In this document: positions 23,049-35,269 of the stretch, piece by piece
How the letters are laid out: the number at the start of each line of letters is the position of its first letter
How positions within the stretch are numbered: position 1 is the stretch's first letter
From: Straminergon stramineum
Lineage: Eukaryota; Streptophyta; Bryopsida; Hypnales; Calliergonaceae
DNA length: 64,000 bases
Assembly: GCA_963920665.1 (NCBI GenBank)
Contig: OY987272.1
Coordinates: 12,653,001-12,717,000, forward strand
Reading direction: 5' to 3'
Program-made: the position numbers and the translations under genes
Notes under the pieces: model-generated
Seen by the model: only the letters and a program-made list of their open reading frames with translations
What the model was told of the DNA's origin: nothing
The model's database searches: none

Positions 23049-23063
23049 AATCTCTCAACCTTG

Positions 23064-23310
23064 AGTATGTTCAGAGCATGGATGATATGTCAAATAAGTT
23101 ATGGTTTGGCAGAGTTTGAAGTCGTGACAAGTGTACTACAGTAGATAAAGTGTGACAGGTGTACAGGAAGTCTTAGTTGTCACGTTGTTGTAGAATTAAA
23201 GAGGGCTGAAAGTGCAAAGGTTTGACAAACTGTGGCTCATGAATTCATTCTACCTTTAACTTACTAGTGCCAAAATCTATTGTGCTGGGCCCATTGAGGT
23301 TGAGAGATTT
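23064..23310 (-). repeat. Upstream part of the quinoprotein duplication (matches 50900-51140)
   Basis: Reverse-complement similarity to 50900-51140 is clear (gtgacaagtgtactacag; gggctgaaagtgcaaa; catgaattcattctac). It shows that the duplicated segment extended at least 1.2 kb upstream of the ATG. Confidence 0.7.
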
Positions 23311-23390
23311 TTTAGGAATCCCGGGTGGGTGGGAGGGACATCCCTATACAAGGCTTTTCTTATAAATTTCAAGAAAAAATCATGACCAAT

Positions 23391-23790
23391 AATTTCCAAA
23401 GTTTAATTGATAAGATAGTATCAAATCAAGCATAAGCCATCAAAACAATAGAGCCAAAAAATATATATTACCAAAGAAATTATAGACCACAACTATTAAT
23501 TTCCAAATTGTAATTGATAAGATGGGTAATTCCCAAGTACAACCATCAAATCAACATGACTCATAAATACTACATAGAAACCATAGTATTTTCTTATAAA
23601 AAACACAAAAACAAATTCCAAACTATAATTGACAAGATAGACCAAACAAGTCCATCAAATCATTAGGGCTCCAAAACTTTTCCAAGAAATCATAGACTAC
23701 ATAGTACTATATAATTTCCAAATTATAATTGATAAGATAGACATATCTAATGTCACACCATCAAATCAACAGACCCATCATCTCCATTCC
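23391..23790. repeat. Diverged tandem repeat, about 107-bp unit, four copies
   Basis: Units beginning aatttccaaa..taattgataagatag start at 23391, 23498, 23614 and 23713. A shared ccatcaaatcaa element follows in each. It has no coding content. Confidence 0.7.
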
Positions 23791-25561
23791 AATACCTCTT
23801 AATATACCATAATAAAGAAGTTATTCCATCACACTACGTAAAGATCAATAAAGATCCCTATATGGGAATACTTCTTTCAAATAAAATGTCAAGTAACTTA
23901 AATATTAACTACTCAAGCCAACTACCAAATCTTGCAAATAGCATGAATTAGCAATCCCCCAAAGAAAAAGAAGAATTCATAAGCTTGGAGTAAGTTGTAC
24001 TATTGATTTATCTAAAGAGGTTGTAAACCTCACCTACACCCATACAATCCAACAAACACACGATTAGTTAGAATGCGTATGCAAGGTGTCTATAGTTTAC
24101 AGCAACGTGTTATTGCAATCACAATAGAGAAAACACAGATTAGCTCAAAAAATCCCACAAGCATATGACCAATAAAATATATAGTCCAACAAATTGAGCA
24201 TCATAGGGACTTATGAAGCTGCCATCCTTCCCCACAAACTTATTATCACTTCCAAAAACCACCTTGTAACACTGAGACCACCATCCACAATGTATAGGTG
24301 CAAGAGGCTAAAGAAGGGTTACATCTAAACCTTTATACTTCTCCTTTGCCTTGGGAACCAAACAAGAACGCCTTAGGAAATAGAGAAGAAAGATTTGGGA
24401 ACCAAGGGAACCTATCTTGGTTTCCAAGTAAACCTATTTTTGGATCTAGGTGAATAAGCCATGAATACCAAAGAAAAAGGTCAAGTCAAATCCCCATGTT
24501 CTAGAAGGCCCTCCATTTAGTAGATTCAAACCTCCATTGTCTATGGTCAAATCACTCTCATGGTCACATGAAGCCTACTAATTTCCAAATAATAGTCACC
24601 ACCCATAGTCACGTCAAACATGTCACAATTGACTACCAATGTGGGGCTGATCAAGTCAAATCTTTAAGAACCAACTAGTCACCCATATGGTAAAAATTAA
24701 AACTCCACTTCATATAGCATGATTAAAATTAACACCATTATGTTTAACCATGGTACATCCCTCTAATGTCAAACCAAGGTTTAAAAATATATATGGTATC
24801 CAACAATCACAAAATTGGTACTAATAATTGGAAAAGAAACATATAGCCATTCTATCAAAAGAGATAAAAGTATAAGAAGAACGGGAGGGAGGGAAGGACC
24901 ATCACCTCATATCACCATAAATAAAACTTAGTCCATCTAAGATCCTTAAAAAGTCTTGAAAATAGGCTATTAAAAAATTGGTGAGTGTATAATCAATACC
25001 CCCCCCCCAAAAAAATACCCATATTAAATAGTCCTAGAAAAATGTATAGGCTAGTAAATGGTTTTTAGATCTTTAAAAGGGAAAACCTCCTTGTAAACAT
25101 CATAAATTTCTCCAAAGGGATATTCTTCCATCAATGCCTATGTTTACAAAATATATAAAAAAAAACACAAAATATGACTAAGGGTTTAGGGTTTTACAAT
25201 ATTTTTTGCATACAGTAACTACACCTAAAATGGACCGAATAAGCAATTCTCATCAATTCACCATGGTTCCCATTAACATCTTGAAATATTTTGGAGGGAT
25301 CTTGTTGTTAATCAAAAGGGGATTCTAAATTCTCCTAGAATACATTTTTTAGACATCATATGAATAAACTATAAATTTTCAAAGAGCCAAAAATAGGTGT
25401 TTCTAAAATCGACCATAGACTCTCATGAATAGTGGGAATACATTTTAGGCAAGAATCTAGATTGGTTGGTTTTAGAAAGCAATCAAAATTAGATATGGCT
25501 CTCTTAAGGTAGAAACACCCAAAAGTTGTCCATGTTCACTTTCATGCATAGTATAGTTCTC
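23791..25561. other. AT-rich spacer, no gene recognised
   Basis: No exon, RNA gene or clear repeat structure is seen. A poly-C run at about 25000 and a poly-A run at 25010 are simple sequence. Confidence 0.35.
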
Positions 25562-26514
25562 TTAACCCCTAAAGGTATTTGACTATGCTTTCACCAAAAA
25601 CACTCCAAAACTGTCATCTCTAGTACAAGTACCAAATTTTAGAAAAAATACATTTGGGGACAAATGTTTCCGTAGGATCTTGTAATACACTGGTTTGGGA
25701 AGATGTGGAAAAAATTTCAGAAATTTCCACCATTTGGATTGCAAGATATTAGCATTTGAAGTGACAAAAAGCCATTTTTTGGCCTTGCGAAAATCTGGGC
25801 AGCTGCACTTCACAAGGTCAGATCTATTATGAAAAAATGTCTAAAATGGTTGTAACTCTTTGGATTCATTCTCCAAGTCATGTTGGCTACATGCTTGAAA
25901 AATTTTTAGATCATTTGGAATTGTACAACATACAAGAAAAAAGTAGTAAGTTAAAAGAAGTAGAGAATGATTCAAAATACTAAATTGTTAATAATTTATT
26001 TATGGATTTTTTCAATTCCAATCCCAATGGTGAAATTGTTGTAATAAACAATCTACACCTCATGTTTTTATTTTTTTCCAAAAATATTAAAAATTGAGTT
26101 AAATAAAGGTCTTCAAAGTTTATTTTAGAGTAGAGATTCCATTACTACCCACAAACTACCCACAACGAAAACTCTTCATAATTTTCATCTCATAAATCAA
26201 AATGGAGTGATTCAAAGCTTTCCATGTATATATAAATCAAGAAAACAAATTTCAAATTTTTATTTAAAAAAAAGTGATTTTCAAAGAAGTTTTTTTTATT
26301 GCCTAGGTTGCCTGCCGAGTAATGAAAACAACATATCATACAATAACTTTTTAACCATGTATTCAAAAGTTATGAAAATTGTTGGGTCTTAAAGCTACTC
26401 CTCGGGCACATGTTTTGTGAAAATTTCAAAGAAAAAAAAAAAAATTCCATTTGTAGTGAGCTGCCTGAAATCGCTATGTTGCCAAAAAACACCGTTTGGT
26501 CTTTTAGGGGTTAA
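25562..26514 (-). mobile_element. TTAA-flanked non-autonomous element A (953 bp)
   Basis: Its ends are TTAAcccctaaagg and cttttaggggTTAA, a short inverted repeat flanked by TTAA on both sides. The body is the inverted equivalent of 27600-28530, with shared blocks such as gcaagatattagcatttgaagt and tagagtagagattcc. It has no coding capacity. The piggyBac-like assignment rests on the TTAA targets and the terminal CCC only. Confidence 0.8.
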
Positions 26515-27599
26515 AATGTTCCTAGGTTTTCATTAAAGTGTCCCTATCCAGTGTCATAAAAATTTCCCCTTGCTTATTGTTGATTAGTTGAAATCTGATT
26601 CTGTCAAATTTTGATTTCAAGTCTATCCATGTTATAGTTTTAGTGGTCTTAGGTTTTGAAATGACATTGCTATGCCGCTTTGAAAATTCATGAAAAATGT
26701 ATGCCATGTGTCAAAATTCTAATTTTTTTTAAATCATGATTTCCAATTGTTAATACTACAAAAATATTTTTTCTAGCAAAAGGGGCCTCCAACTATGTTG
26801 AATTGTTTATATTGACAGTTTTAGGTGCTTCCACCATAGATGCAGTAAGCAACATGCTTGAGTAGCAAATTGGAAGCCAACATAAGTTATCAAGGATGAG
26901 CTAAATTAGTCAATGTGGAAAATCATTTATTTTGATACAATGTGAATTGTTGGCTTAAGAAAAATGCAAAGCACTCATTGGAAGTCAAACTACTATAGAA
27001 GACCTCCCCTTTTTACATAAAATTTGGAAGATGAATGGTTTCACTTTTGTCCTAAATGGAGAGATTCTTTGCCATTCCACTACCCCCAAAAGGCCATGGC
27101 ATCGTATCATTTAACCCTTTAAAGTCCATGCATCCAAAAAGTAGATGTAACTAGGCAACCCTAATTGTAATTTTCAAAATATCCATTATTAGTATATGTT
27201 TTAAACTAAGAAAATGAAGCTTGACAAATTTTAGTTTCATACCATTTTATTTTATTTTTTAAATTGAGAATTAAGAAAATAATTACAATTGGAAGCTCCA
27301 AGTGTCAAAATCCATATTACATCAGATTGTGTGTTCTTCATTTGAATTTTCTTCATTCAAAATGTTTTATAAATTTATGTTTTTCATTCAAACTTTCATT
27401 TATGGTAAAAATACCAAATCATTCTAATTGATATTCTAATTGATATAATTTTCTTTCCACCTTTTATTTTAAAAAATTACAATTATTTGATTTTTCCATC
27501 TAAATTTACAAAAAAATAAGGGTCTATAGAAAATATGTTTATTTTCATATGAAAATATCAAGACTCTATATAACAATTATATAATAGGATAAATTTAAC
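26515..27599. other. Spacer between two inverted 0.9-kb elements, with a MITE fragment at 26976-27114
   Basis: 26976-27114 is the right part of the 0.23-kb MITE (cattggaagtcaaactacta..tcatTTAA). The rest is AT-rich with no gene. It would be the loop if the flanking elements paired. Confidence 0.6.
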
Positions 27600-28530
27600 T
27601 TAACCCCCAAAGGACCAAGGTGTGTTTTTTGGCAACATAACTTTTTTGGGCAGGTACATGTGACTAGAGACTTCCATGTTTTTAGCTCAAACTTTCACAT
27701 AAGGTGTGGACAAGGAATATCTTTCATGTGCACTAAATTTCAGGGCATTTGGAAATATGAGTCATAAGTTATGGCCTAATATGTAGTTTGTTTATCAACT
27801 CGGGCAGTCTCAGCAGATCTGAAAAAATCATTTTTTTCAAAAATAAAAAATTGAAATTGATTTTCTAGATTTACATATACATAGAAAGATCTAAATCATT
27901 CCATTTTGATTAATGAGGCAAAAGTTATATGATGTTTTAGTTTGCGGGCAAGTATGGATTCTCTACTCTTAAATAAACTTTGAAGTCCTTTATTTAACTC
28001 AATTTTTTATATTTTTTGAAAAAAATAAAAACATTAGATGTAGATTTTTTATTACAACATTACAACCATTGGGATTGGGATTTTTCGATTTTATTAATAA
28101 ATTGCTAACAATTTAGGATTTTGAATCATTCTCTACATCTTTCTACTTACTATTTTTTTCCTATATGTTGCACAATTCCAAATGATTTGAAAATTTTCAA
28201 GCATGTAGCCAACTTGAATTGAAGAATTAATCTAAAGAAGCACCACCATTTCTGACATTTTTCCACATAAATGTGACCTTGTGAAGTGCATCTGCCCGGT
28301 TTTTTACAAGGCCCAAAAAAGTTTTTGTCACTTCAAATGCTAATATCTTGCAATCTATAGGGTGGAAATTTCTGAAATTTTATCCAGATCTTTTCAATCT
28401 AGTGTACTACAAGATCCTACAATTACATGTGTCTGAAAATGATATTTTTCAAAAATTTGGTACTTGTATTAGAAATGGCAGTTTTGGAGGCTTTTTGGTG
28501 ATAACATAGTCAAGGAACTTTAGGGGTTAA
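27600..28530 (+). mobile_element. TTAA-flanked non-autonomous element B (931 bp)
   Basis: It runs from TTAAcccccaaaggaccaag to aactttaggggTTAA. It is the same family as element A in opposite orientation, with both termini kept. Fragments occur at 7985-8190 and 8738-9060, and a larger relative at 30699-32773. Confidence 0.8.
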
Positions 28531-29245
28531 TAGTGAAATTTGACTTGAAGATCATTGCTAGAGGTGTTTTGGGTGTAAAAAATAAAATAACTAATTAAAA
28601 AAATTTCACATTCATCTTCATTGCTACTTGTACCTCTTGAAATAATTTCAAATTAATTGAACTATTTTTGCTATATTTTCAAATTTGTAACGCTTTTAGT
28701 CACAAAAATTATAACTTTGACAATTTTTTCTTGAAACAAAGTGAAAATTTTCATAATGATTGATAGTTCATAGTGCCATATAATAAAAATATAAAATTGA
28801 TATTTGAACACACTTTAAAAGGGAAAATTTAGCTCAAACATGATGTTTGACTATTTTGCAACATTTGGATCTAGTTGTTCAGGGGATTAAGGTAGAGGCA
28901 CCAATTGCCAACCACACCTATTACCCAACTTGTAGGGTGCAGTATTCCCAACCAAAGCTTCAAATGTAGTTTTTTGGTCCTTTTCAAGTTTGGGACTAAT
29001 AAGGATATGATAATTGTCCCAAAGTAGTGAGCGGGAAAGTAGTTCTTGAATGATCGGAATTGGAACTAAGGGTCCACAAGAGACATTAGCCATGGGTCAT
29101 GAGTAATTTTTGGCTCCCAAATTTCATGGTAATTTCAATTTTGGGAAGAAAATTTTGAAAATTTTGCAATCCACATATTTCCTTTCTTCCTACATGGGAA
29201 AAATTTCTACCACCTCATAGTGCTCGCAATTAGCTCCAAAATTAC
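28531..29245. other. Spacer, no gene recognised
   Basis: AT-rich sequence without a supported exon. The 68-codon minus-strand frame at 28887-29093 has no recognisable domain. Confidence 0.35.
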
Positions 29246-29321
29246 TTAACCCTTAAAGGATGGACTAGTGACCATGGAAATCATTTCTTTTCGAATAGTA
29301 TGATAGCATCTACTTATACAT

Positions 29322-29359
<38 letters not shown>

Positions 29360-29523
29360 GCATATATATATATATATATATTCATTGGAGGTCAAACTAT
29401 TATAAAAGATCTTCCCTTTCCATACAAAATTCTGAGGATGAATAGTTGCATTTCTATCCCATACTTTGTCATCCATCGAACACTAAACATCCGTGTCATA
29501 CATCTACTACGTTTGTGGGTTAA
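29246..29523 (+). mobile_element. TTAA MITE enlarged by an internal microsatellite
   Basis: TTAAcccttaaaggatggac to gtttgtgggTTAA. The family core is interrupted by a TACA/CA/TA microsatellite at 29315-29381, which accounts for the extra length over the usual 225-230 bp. Confidence 0.85.
29315..29381. repeat. Compound microsatellite (TACA)n(CA)n(TA)n
   Basis: Directly visible runs of about six TACA, ten CA and ten TA units within the MITE. Confidence 0.95.
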
Positions 29524-29563
29524 ATGATTGGCTACATATGCCTCAACTTTAAGAGATAAGTAA

Positions 29564-30235
29564 TTAACCCATGAACATCTATACAAACATTTAATATCCG
29601 ATGGATGTTATGTGTAGGACAGAAATGCAACTATTCATCCTCGTAATTTTATATGGAAAGGGGAGATCTTCTATAGTAGTTTGACCTCAAATGAACGTTT
29701 CTAGATTTTTTAACCCTTAAAGGACGGACTGGTGACCGTGGTAATTAGCCCTTTTGGAACCGTGTAACATCATCTACTTAAAATATACATATATATGGAT
29801 TGGAGGTCAAACTACTATAGAAGATCTTCCCTTTCGACCCCTAATTTCGAGGATGAATAGTTGCACTTCTCTCCTACATAGGGAGAATTCCTTGTCATCC
29901 ATCGGCCACAAAATGACCGTGTTGATGTTTAACCCCTAAACGCCGAGGCGAATGTTTTTCGTCTAATGAATGACAAAGAATTCTCCTATATAGGACAAAA
30001 GTGCAACTATTTATCCTTGAAATTGGGGGTGAAAAGGGAAGATCTTCAACAGTAATTTGACTCCCAATGATTATTTTTTATTTTTGTAAAGTAGATGATG
30101 TCACATGGTTCCAAAATGCTTGATTTCCACGGTCACCAGCCTGGCGTTCAAGGGTTAAGGGTTAAAAGTAGATGATGTCACACGGTTCCAAAAGGGCTGA
30201 TTACCACGGTCACCAGTCCGTCCTTTAAGGATTAA
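29564..30235. mobile_element. Cluster of four more TTAA MITEs in alternating orientation
   Basis: Copies: 29564-29713 (minus, inner part missing), 29710-29932 (plus), 29929-30158 (minus) and 30162-30235 (minus, only the end beyond gatgatgtcacacggttcc). Neighbours share or abut TTAA at 29710, 29929 and 30155-30165. This is nested or serial insertion into the TTAA of an existing copy, as at 22381. Confidence 0.85.
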
Positions 30236-30698
30236 GTACATTTTTTGGTCTCAAAAGTTGGAAGAAGTGCCTGTCTTGTTGCATTTGTAATTATGGTGCT
30301 GATGTGGATGACACCATACATCGGCCACACGACTGATGGTTGACTACGAAGGGATTGATTCAAAGCCCTGTTCAGTAAGGTAGTCTGCTCTTAAAGCGCT
30401 CGTTTAAAGGCTGGTTGGCCTTTTCGATAGTTCTTAGATGCATGAAAATGTTTTCCCTTATTTTTCACTTGAAGAAAAATTGATGTGGAATCTAACCCAA
30501 GCAGTTTCATATTTTTTGGAGCATTTTTGAATTATTTACGAATTTCTAAAGAATTTTGCCATAGGTATCTATTTCTTGAACGTAGGCCTTACAAAGCCCA
30601 CACATGCATAGTTTGAAAAAAGATATGGCTTCACCAAAAACAAGCATTGCATTATGTAGAAAGTAATAGACAGAGTTCCAAAATGTGACCTTTACTTA
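30236..30698. repeat. Spacer with an interspersed repeat shared with 54840-55130
   Basis: The gaagaaaaattgatgtgg..atctaacccaagcagtttca stretch is the reverse complement of a block near 54980-55030. No gene is seen. Confidence 0.5.
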
Positions 30699-32773
30699 AC
30701 TAAACTCCTAAAGGGCCAAGGTCTATTTTTTGACAAAAATCTCTTGAAATTGCCATTTCTATTGTGTTCTTTCAAAAAAGAAAAAAAATGAAAATGAAAA
30801 AATCCAACCATAGGATCTTGTACTATACTTATATGAGATCATGTGGTAAAAGTTTTATCAAGTTTTATCGTATAGATTGAAAAATATTAGCATTCAAAGT
30901 TGTGGGGGAAAAGTTTTTTTGAATACAAGTAAACATTTCAGAAATGGACCCATCGTGGCTCTTATTCCATCCACTAGCAAAGTATAAAGGAACATTTGAC
31001 AAATGATAAACTGCTCTGACATCATTGACAAAACATTCAATGCTTTATACATATCCATTTTACAACTTGTTAATGTCCATTTTAGACCATGGCTAGGGAC
31101 AATCTTGAAAAGAGGGGCGGAATTAGAGCAGACTAGCATATAAATCAACTTGTGTGACATTATAGTTTGGACTTTGAAGCTAGGTCCCTTCTCTATAGTA
31201 TTTTTCAAGGTAGAAATGCACAAAAAATCATTCACTTAAGTTGATGTGAAGAGATGGAGTCAAAATTTCAATTGTTTTTTTGTTTTTTGGTAGACAAATC
31301 AAACTCATATAATTTTAAGAAATAAAATAAAATTTGGAGAATTTTTGTATTTTCTGTGAATTTGCAAAGTCAAATCTTGAAGTGTTCTATAGGAGCATGT
31401 TCAAACATTTTTCAAAAGACCCTTAACCATTCACTAAAGTCTCTACTACTTTGCAACTATGTTGCATCATGTGTAAAATTAGGGACATCATGCTATGATA
31501 ATTTAAGGTCATATCTTAAACACTTCAAGAAATCTTTGCATCACAAAAATGGAAGTGGGGGACTAATATGGATACAACTACCTTATTGTCTCTACCCTTT
31601 CAAGGACAAACATAGCAACAAAGCCTCTTTTCAAATTATCACATCCATAGGCTTTCACTAATCAATCATTGATGTATTCATTAGTGAATCATTTGTCATC
31701 CTTCCAAATCCTTGTATGGATAGTATCTCACAAGAAAGCTCTTTGATCTCAACAATGGCAAGAAATAGAGCTAAGACTTTAGATGCAACATTTTTAGCAA
31801 TTGGAAAATTTATAGTTTATTCCTACAATGTCCCCCAAAAGCATTCTAACAGATTCTAGAATCGTCTTTTGACTACTAATAAGACCCAATTTATTTCTTG
31901 CTATTTAATAATAGGAAGTGAGCTCATTTTATATGGATATTGCTTCAATTTATTATTCATTCAAAGTGCTATCAGTACGATCTAGTTCTTTTCTTAAAAC
32001 AAGAACTTCTTCATTTGTTTTACTATAGATACTTAACTCAATTGTCCAACATATCATGAATGTGTTGAAGTTGTACGTTACTTGTACTTTTCATGAAAAT
32101 ACCTTTTCAATGGTATATTACACGTTCTAAAATTCTAAAAGTTGTTGCAAAATGAAAAAGAAATATTTGTAGTCATTCAAGGATTCCATAGAATGGTGGT
32201 CAAAAGAACTAAACCCAATTTTGAGTGCAATTTTTTGGCCAAGAGTTTAGTTTTAGTGATACTACTTCAAAATTGTGTGTCTCTCTCTCTTAATAAAATA
32301 TCATAATGTCTTCTTCATACAACAAAGCTTATTGGTGATTATATCAAGACAACAAAGAAACCAAGATATCCAAAAGTCTTCTTTTTAGTTATGCTCATAA
32401 AAATTGAAGTAAAGGGATGAGCTTCAAAAGCACAACACTGAATGGTATCTAGGCACCTGAAGCACATTGCATAATGATGCCCATGAGCATCCAATTACAC
32501 AGAAGCATTTGATGCAACTAGTGAACCATACATTTTTCTAGATAGAGATGTGTGGGACAAAGCATCCATAGTACCTTCCCAACCTTTGCTTTGAGAATTA
32601 TATAAAGAAAGAAAGTGTTGTTGGAGAGCAAAAGGAAAGTCCTTGCACTATATAATAGATTGGAAGGAGCTTAAAATTTGACATACCTATTATTTTGTAG
32701 TAGAACTACTAATGGTATAGTACCCAAAATTACTATGTTGCCAAAAAACATAGTTTGGTCCTCTAGGGGTTAA
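30699..32773. mobile_element. Larger relative (about 2.07 kb) of the 0.9-kb TTAA element
   Basis: The left end (taaactcctaaagggccaag) and right end (tagtttggtcctctaggggTTAA) match elements A and B. The middle (about 31100-32690) is different sequence and includes a repeat seen inverted at 41515-41835. It carries no recognised gene; the longest frames (31235-30894 minus, 31356-31661 plus) have no known domain. It may be closer to the parental element or a composite. Confidence 0.55.
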
Positions 32774-34153
32774 ACATAAAAATGCTCGTTCTAAGTTTAT
32801 CCTACACTTTGTCTTCTAAGGCCATATTCATTATATTGAGACTTTTCGCAGATTTTGAGACAAAATGATAGTTATTGGAGAATTCATTTAAGAAAATAGT
32901 AATTGAAACCAAGAATAAATAATCCTCAAATAGTGATCCTATAATGAAATTCTAAAAGTTGTTGTTGTTACCTATTTCTAAAAGAATACTAGTAAACAAA
33001 TAAAGTTTATCTTTGAGTTGAGGATAAAAATGAGACTACGAAAAGTCTCAAGATAACGAATGTAGCCTTTTCTCTATGATTTTATTTTGAATGATGTTGT
33101 TGTAGGGTTGCTAGTGTGCGAGCCTGTAAGCCTATGAGCCTTTGAGCGGAAATTATTTTTTAATCAAAAAATAGATGAAAGACCTATGATTGTGGGTTTA
33201 GTTAATTATTTTTCTCTAAAATGGGAGTAGGTCCTATGACTGTCAGTTCAAATTTCCAAAGTTTAAGTGACCTATTAACTTTTCTTTAATGTTTTTTAGC
33301 AACAATGAATTGTACTTGAATTTCATAGAAATCTTGCAATGCAACAGTGTAAAGGAAAATAAATCACAACAAAGATGTAGCTGTAAAACACACCAATCCA
33401 ATCATAATGAAAATCAATGCAAAATAGTTTGACTCAAGAGATATGTCAATCTCATGAGTCTAAGTTGTGGTGGATTCTGTTGACAAATCAACATTGCTAG
33501 ATGAATCTAATGTCTCGCTATTCTGAGATACTAACCCATCTATAAAATCTAGAACATTTAGAGCATATATATATTTTGACAGGGTTTTGATTTGGAACAA
33601 CCAAATTCTGCAAACACTAATGCCATTTGCTCAGTTTACACTAGAAGATCAAAAGACTTCTTTGGACTAAAGAGAAGTCTTTGTTTCTTCGGCAATGCAT
33701 CTGCCCCCCTCAATCCTTCATGGGTGCAAATACAATTCATACAAAGTAAGACTGATGAAACATTAAAAAGATCATGTGTACAAGAAATTCAAAAATCTAA
33801 AAACTTATTACTAGGTCTAGTCTTCTAAGTAAACTTTCAAGGCACCACAATCATGGTGTTGAGATCTTGCAAGGCTATGGTGTCGAGTAGAGAGGCCTTG
33901 CCTTGGGAAAATTCGGGGCTTCTAGTTGCAACTAGATGTGGTTCAAATAATGGAAGATCCCATGGCCAAAGTCACAAACATAATAATAAATCCCCCCAAT
34001 GATGCCATATGAACCAAAATACTATCACCCTTCCATACAACCCTCCAAAGATGTCATGGAGTCTCAATATACCCCATGTATGGTAAAAAATTGTAGAAAC
34101 AAAGTCATATCCTTCATGAACTCCCCTTGAAGAAGTGTCTAATAGTTTATTGA
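32774..34153. other. Spacer, no gene recognised
   Basis: AT-rich, with short frames only (for example 33592-33828). No domain is recognised. Confidence 0.35.
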
Positions 34154-34800
34154 GTGTCACGTTTGCTATACAACTCCAAAATAATAGTGTGATATGTCTC
34201 TGAAAAGCTAACAAAAATTTCTACAACCTCTCCAAAATTCACTCAAAACTAAGATATTTTCCGACTTTTATGGTCGGTCAAAGTTCACCCTTTCCAACTC
34301 AAAGGCAGCTCCCTTATATTTCACTCTCAAACTCATAACTTTCACATACTACCTCCAAATCAAGAAAATAAACCCATTTTGGAAAGCTAACATGAGCATC
34401 TACAAGCTCTCCAAGTTTCACACAAATACAAAGTACTGTTCACATTTCGTAGCCTTTCAAAACTCACTCACTTGAAAACCCGAAAGTATCCCTTTACCCT
34501 TTCACTCTCAAGCCCATAACTTTCTCATACTACCTTCAAATCAAGAAAATAAACCCATTTTGGAAATCTAACATGAACATCTACAAGCTCCCCAAGTTTC
34601 ACTCAAATATAAAATACTTTCCACATTTCATAGCCTTTCAAAACTCACTCTCTTGAAAGTTTGAGGTAGCTTCACAACACTTCACTCCCAAACTCATAAC
34701 TTACACATACTAACTCCAAACTTCATGAGTGATATATTTTTGGAAACATAAAAACAGGATACACAAGCTCTCAAAATTTCATTACCAAACTCTCCATGTA
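34154..34800. repeat. Tandem repeat with a unit of about 180 bp, at least three and a half copies
   Basis: Homologous blocks (cataacttt..catactacctcc..aagaaaataaacccattttg..cattt..agcctttcaaaactcact) start at 34334, 34515 and 34695, 180-181 bp apart, with a more diverged unit from about 34154. The unit is in the range of plant centromeric satellites, but the array is far too short to call it one. Confidence 0.75.
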
Positions 34801-35269
34801 CAAAGTTCTATCCCCTCCCAAAGTGACGGCTTCCCTAAGCAAACAAGGAGGAGGAAGAAGATGATCCTCAACCTCATCCGCCACCTCAACCTCCATGCCA
34901 TCCACTTAAGTTAGTGGATTTTGGCCACTAAGATGCCACATGGTCCATAATACCCACATGGGCCACTTCCTCTTCTCGATAAGTCTATCCATATCATCTA
35001 CGTGGATTTCTAATCCATTAAAATAAAAATAAAAATAAGAAAAAAGGTAAAACAAGCTTTACCTTTTGTTTTTACAACTTCAAACTAACTAACATATTAA
35101 AATATCTTCAAGTATAGAAATCAAAGAACTAAATGTTTGTCAAATAGAGGTAAAAAAAAAAGAGTTCAAGTGGAGTATAATCCCATTTGTTTCTTGAAAC
35201 TTTACAAAAAAAACCCTCCAATTTAACAAACAATTATGCATTTTCACATAATGAACACATTTACAATAT
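34801..35269. other. Spacer, no gene recognised
   Basis: It includes a run of Lys/Arg-rich short frames and a poly-A tract near 35150. Nothing is supported beyond that. Confidence 0.3.
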
